Assembly: GCA_001563885.1 (NCBI GenBank) | Contig: LKMM01000118.1 | Location: 1 to 7,589 of the forward strand | From: Natrialbaceae archaeon B1-Br10_E2g27 | Lineage (GTDB): Archaea > Halobacteriota > Halobacteria > Halobacteriales > Natrialbaceae | Length of the DNA: 7,589 nt | Reading direction: 5' to 3' | Shown: positions 5,997-7,589 of the stretch, one piece after another | Numbering within the stretch: the first letter of the stretch is position 1 | Layout: each line of letters opens with the position of its first letter | Translations under genes and position numbers: made by a program | The notes under the pieces: model-generated | Databases searched by the model: none | The model's input: only the letters and a program-made list of their open reading frames with translations | What the model was told of the DNA's origin: nothing

Positions 5997-6938
5997 ATGA
6001 TAGATGAACCCCGCGAGATCGCGACTGAGGATGTCTGTGTACTTATCCCGACGCTCGAGGAGGCTGCGACGATCGGCGATGTCATCGACGGCTTCTATCA
6101 GGAGGGGTTCCAGAACGTCGTCGTCGTCGACGGCGGCTCAGAAGACGACACTCGAGAGATCGCAAGCGACCGCGGAGCCGGCGTCATCCGCCAATCCGGA
6201 GAGGGGAAAGGACAAGCCGTCCGTGAGGCGGTCCGGTATATCGACGTCCCGTACGTTCTGATGGTCGACGGAGACGGCACCTACGATCCGGCCGACGCAC
6301 ACACGATGATCGAACCGCTTGCTCACGGCTACGAACACGTCATCGGAAACCGGTTTGCGGACATGGATGACGATGCGATGCGGGCGCTAAACGGCTTCGG
6401 CAACCGAATGATAAATCGGGCGTTCCGGTTTATTCACGGTGCCGATTACGACGACATCCTCTCTGGATACCGAGCATTTACCGTCGACTCGTTCGATCGA
6501 CTCTCGCTCGACTCGGATGGCTTTACAATCGAGACCGAACTCGCCGTCGAGTGTGTCAAACACGGCATCGACACGACGGTCGTCCCAGTCAGTTACAGCG
6601 CCCGTCCCGAAGAATCCGAGACGAACCTTCATCCGATCAAAGACGGGGGGACGATTATTCTCGCGTTGTACTCGCTCGCAAAGACCAACAACCCCCTCTT
6701 TTATTTCGGTAGCCTCGGCCTCTCTGGAATCGTAACCGGCGGCCTCATCGCAAGTTACGTCCTCTGGCAGTGGTTCCAGCACGGACAGGGACATGAAATC
6801 CTCGCCGTCGTCTCCGCGGCGGCCATCTTACTCGGCGTCCAGTTGCTCATGTTCGGCGTCCTCTCGGATATGCTCGTTACCCTCCACCGAGAACAGCGAC
6901 GCCGACTCGAGCAGATCACCCGCAAGGAGCGAAAGTAA
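5997..6938 (+). CDS. aglJ: AglJ-type dolichyl-phosphate hexosyltransferase (GT2 family)
   Basis: AglJ attaches the first hexose to dolichol phosphate on the cytoplasmic face of the membrane, starting the N-glycan later transferred by AglB. Counting from this start (313 residues), the GT2 domain shows VCVLIPTLEEAATIG (13-27), VVDGGSEDDT (44-53), GEGKGQAVREA (68-78), the metal/nucleotide DGDGTYDPAD (91-100), GNRFADM (117-123), and the acceptor-side LSGYRAF (155-161) and DGFTIETE (174-181). Two C-terminal membrane helices follow at about 232-258 and 268-294, then a basic tail. This fits the archaeal AglJ family (about 300 residues). Three starts are possible: 5922, 5934 and 5997. I chose 5997 because GAGGTG (5985-5990) is a good Shine-Dalgarno six bases upstream and the length fits the family. 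However, 5934 also fits a leaderless transcript from the T-rich box near 5905. The gene follows aglM-like in the same direction and converges within 3 bp on the next gene. Confidence 0.9.
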   Translation: MIDEPREIATEDVCVLIPTLEEAATIGDVIDGFYQEGFQNVVVVDGGSEDDTREIASDRGAGVIRQSGEGKGQAVREAVRYIDVPYVLMVDGDGTYDPADAHTMIEPLAHGYEHVIGNRFADMDDDAMRALNGFGNRMINRAFRFIHGADYDDILSGYRAFTVDSFDRLSLDSDGFTIETELAVECVKHGIDTTVVPVSYSARPEESETNLHPIKDGGTIILALYSLAKTNNPLFYFGSLGLSGIVTGGLIASYVLWQWFQHGQGHEILAVVSAAAILLGVQLLMFGVLSDMLVTLHREQRRRLEQITRKERK

Positions 6939-6941
6939 CGG

Positions 6942-7271
6942 TCAAAACGGGAGCATCGACCGGAACTGCTGGAAAAGACCGCCGGAGTTGTTCCGTCGAT
7001 ACTCCTCGAATGGTTCGTGTAACTCGTTGAGCAACTCCTGTCGGGACCGAAACTCTTTGCAGTCAACTTCTGCGAGCATCTCGCCAATGGATACGTCGTT
7101 TCCGTTGACGTCGTAAGAGACGTGTTCGTGGCCTAGCGTCGCCGCCACGTCGTCTTTGGTCGCTGGAAACGAAAGGTCGACGTCTCTGAGTCTGGCGTCG
7201 ACGGCGGCGATGCCGAACTCGATACTGTCGGGTTCGTCGTCAGTTCCGTTCGATGGTGGCCGGACTCCCAT
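6942..7271 (-). CDS. Small haloarchaeal protein, DUF5789-like
   Basis: This 109-residue cytoplasmic protein starts MGVRPPSNGTDDEPDSIEFG. The conserved-looking core is FGIAAVDARLRDVDLSFPATKDD, then an alternating strand/helix stretch ending FRSRQELLNELHEPFEEYRR, a Gly-rich linker and RSMLPF at the C terminus. It recalls a short haloarchaea-specific family that I remember being labelled DUF5789; I cannot verify the match and no function is known to me. The frame is open up to 7349, but the upstream part is Arg-rich and unlike the core. The ATG at 7271 has a TTTT box 27 nt upstream on its strand. Its stop is 3 bp from the aglJ-like stop (convergent), and its start faces the ribbon-helix-helix gene across 91 bp, so regulation by that protein is conceivable. 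Confidence 0.7.
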   Translation of the reverse strand: MGVRPPSNGTDDEPDSIEFGIAAVDARLRDVDLSFPATKDDVAATLGHEHVSYDVNGNDVSIGEMLAEVDCKEFRSRQELLNELHEPFEEYRRNNSGGLFQQFRSMLPF

Positions 7272-7290
7272 ACGGAGGCGTTTCTCGTCG

Positions 7291-7324
7291 GGACGCAAAA
7301 TCGCTACGGAGACCGCAAGCGTCC
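7291..7324. promoter_or_regulatory. Divergent promoter region with TATA-like box and a 6-bp dyad
   Basis: On the minus strand 7294-7302 reads GATTTTGCG, centred about 27 nt before the ATG at 7271, a good leaderless promoter position. The dyad GGACGC (7291-7296) / GCGTCC (7319-7324) frames it. For the plus gene at 7363 only a weak CATTTGG (7334-7340) is visible at the right distance. A ribbon-helix-helix dimer encoded next door would be a natural binder, but this is inference. Confidence 0.35.
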
Positions 7325-7362
7325 GTCGACACCCATTTGGGCCTGCCAACGGAGTATCACGT

Positions 7363-7572
7363 ATGACTGACTATACCACCGTCTCGATCCCCAAAGAGTT
7401 GGCCGAACGCGTCGAAGAGACCATCGACGGCACCAGTTTTCAGAGTACGAGCGACCTCGTCCGATTTCTGCTTCGCAGCATCGTTATCCAGCACCAGAAA
7501 CAGGGCCAACTCACCGAAGCGGAGTTCGAGGAGATCACCGAACAGCTTCGGGGACTTGGCTATCTCGAGTAA
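7363..7572 (+). CDS. Ribbon-helix-helix (CopG/Arc-like) DNA-binding protein
   Basis: This 69-residue protein begins MTDYTTVSIPKELAERVEET. The short N-terminal strand YTTVSIPKEL, the helix AERVEETIDG, then STSDLVRFLLRSIVIQHQKQ form the strand-helix-helix pattern of the RHH superfamily. Its dimers insert the paired strands into the major groove. The remaining tail (about 50-69, LTEAEFEEITEQLRGLGYLE) is an acidic helix that could mediate oligomer contacts. The length fits small haloarchaeal RHH regulators. The frame is open upstream to 7156, but that region overlaps the divergent gene and lacks RHH features, so the ATG at 7363 was chosen. It could regulate its own promoter and the divergent gene. 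It could also be the antitoxin of a pair, but no toxin gene is visible in the 17 bases left in the window. Confidence 0.82.
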   Translation: MTDYTTVSIPKELAERVEETIDGTSFQSTSDLVRFLLRSIVIQHQKQGQLTEAEFEEITEQLRGLGYLE

Positions 7573-7589
7573 CACACTGGATTCGGCTG

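Noticed and set aside
1..7589. CRISPR array, rRNA, tRNA, prophage or intact insertion sequence
   Set aside because: No spaced direct repeats, no RNA gene signatures and no transposase, integrase or phage structural motifs were found on either strand.

Overview
The window looks like a haloarchaeal chromosome, probably Natrinema/Haloterrigena-like, though I cannot fix the genus. The evidence is high GC with strong GC3 bias, very acidic proteins, abundant CTCGAG-type codon pairs, a Tat-type lipoprotein signal, A/T-rich promoter boxes about 27 nt before start codons (leaderless style), and clear matches to archaeal N-glycosylation proteins. No rRNA, tRNA, CRISPR array or intact transposase was seen.

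Layout. Positions 1-1949 hold a predicted PD-(D/E)XK nuclease-fold protein with winged-helix-like C-terminal parts (minus), a 57-residue two-helix membrane protein (minus), and, divergent from it, a short DCC/DUF393-type CxxC protein (plus) that seems to lack the middle of its domain. A nested inverted repeat sits in the convergent gap that follows. Positions 2060-2602 encode a Tat-exported lipoprotein whose C-terminal half resembles the SecD P1 'head' domain (minus). Positions 2603-2826 carry no gene but hold two strong inverted repeats, one with 37-nt arms that begins two bases after the stop codon of the next gene. Positions 2827-4311 encode a sulfatase/alkaline-phosphatase-superfamily enzyme with Thr at the usual formylglycine position (minus). 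Divergent from it lie a UDP-glucose 6-dehydrogenase (AglM type, 4502-5797) and an AglJ-type dolichyl-phosphate glycosyltransferase (to 6938), both plus. The window closes with a small DUF5789-like protein (minus) divergent from a ribbon-helix-helix protein (plus).

How the genes may work together. AglM-type enzymes make UDP-glucuronate, and AglJ puts the first hexose on dolichol phosphate for N-glycosylation of S-layer and other surface proteins. With the divergent sulfatase-superfamily enzyme, which could modify the charge of surface glycans, positions 2.8-6.9 kb form a plausible surface-glycan block. The other genes show no clear functional link to it.

The most unusual signal that ordinary genes do not explain is the noncoding stretch 2690-2826. 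Its long inverted repeat pairs better as RNA on the minus strand (32 of 37 positions) than on the plus strand (30 of 37), because three A/C mismatches become G-U pairs. This suggests a structured 3' end of the sulfatase mRNA or an independent small RNA.
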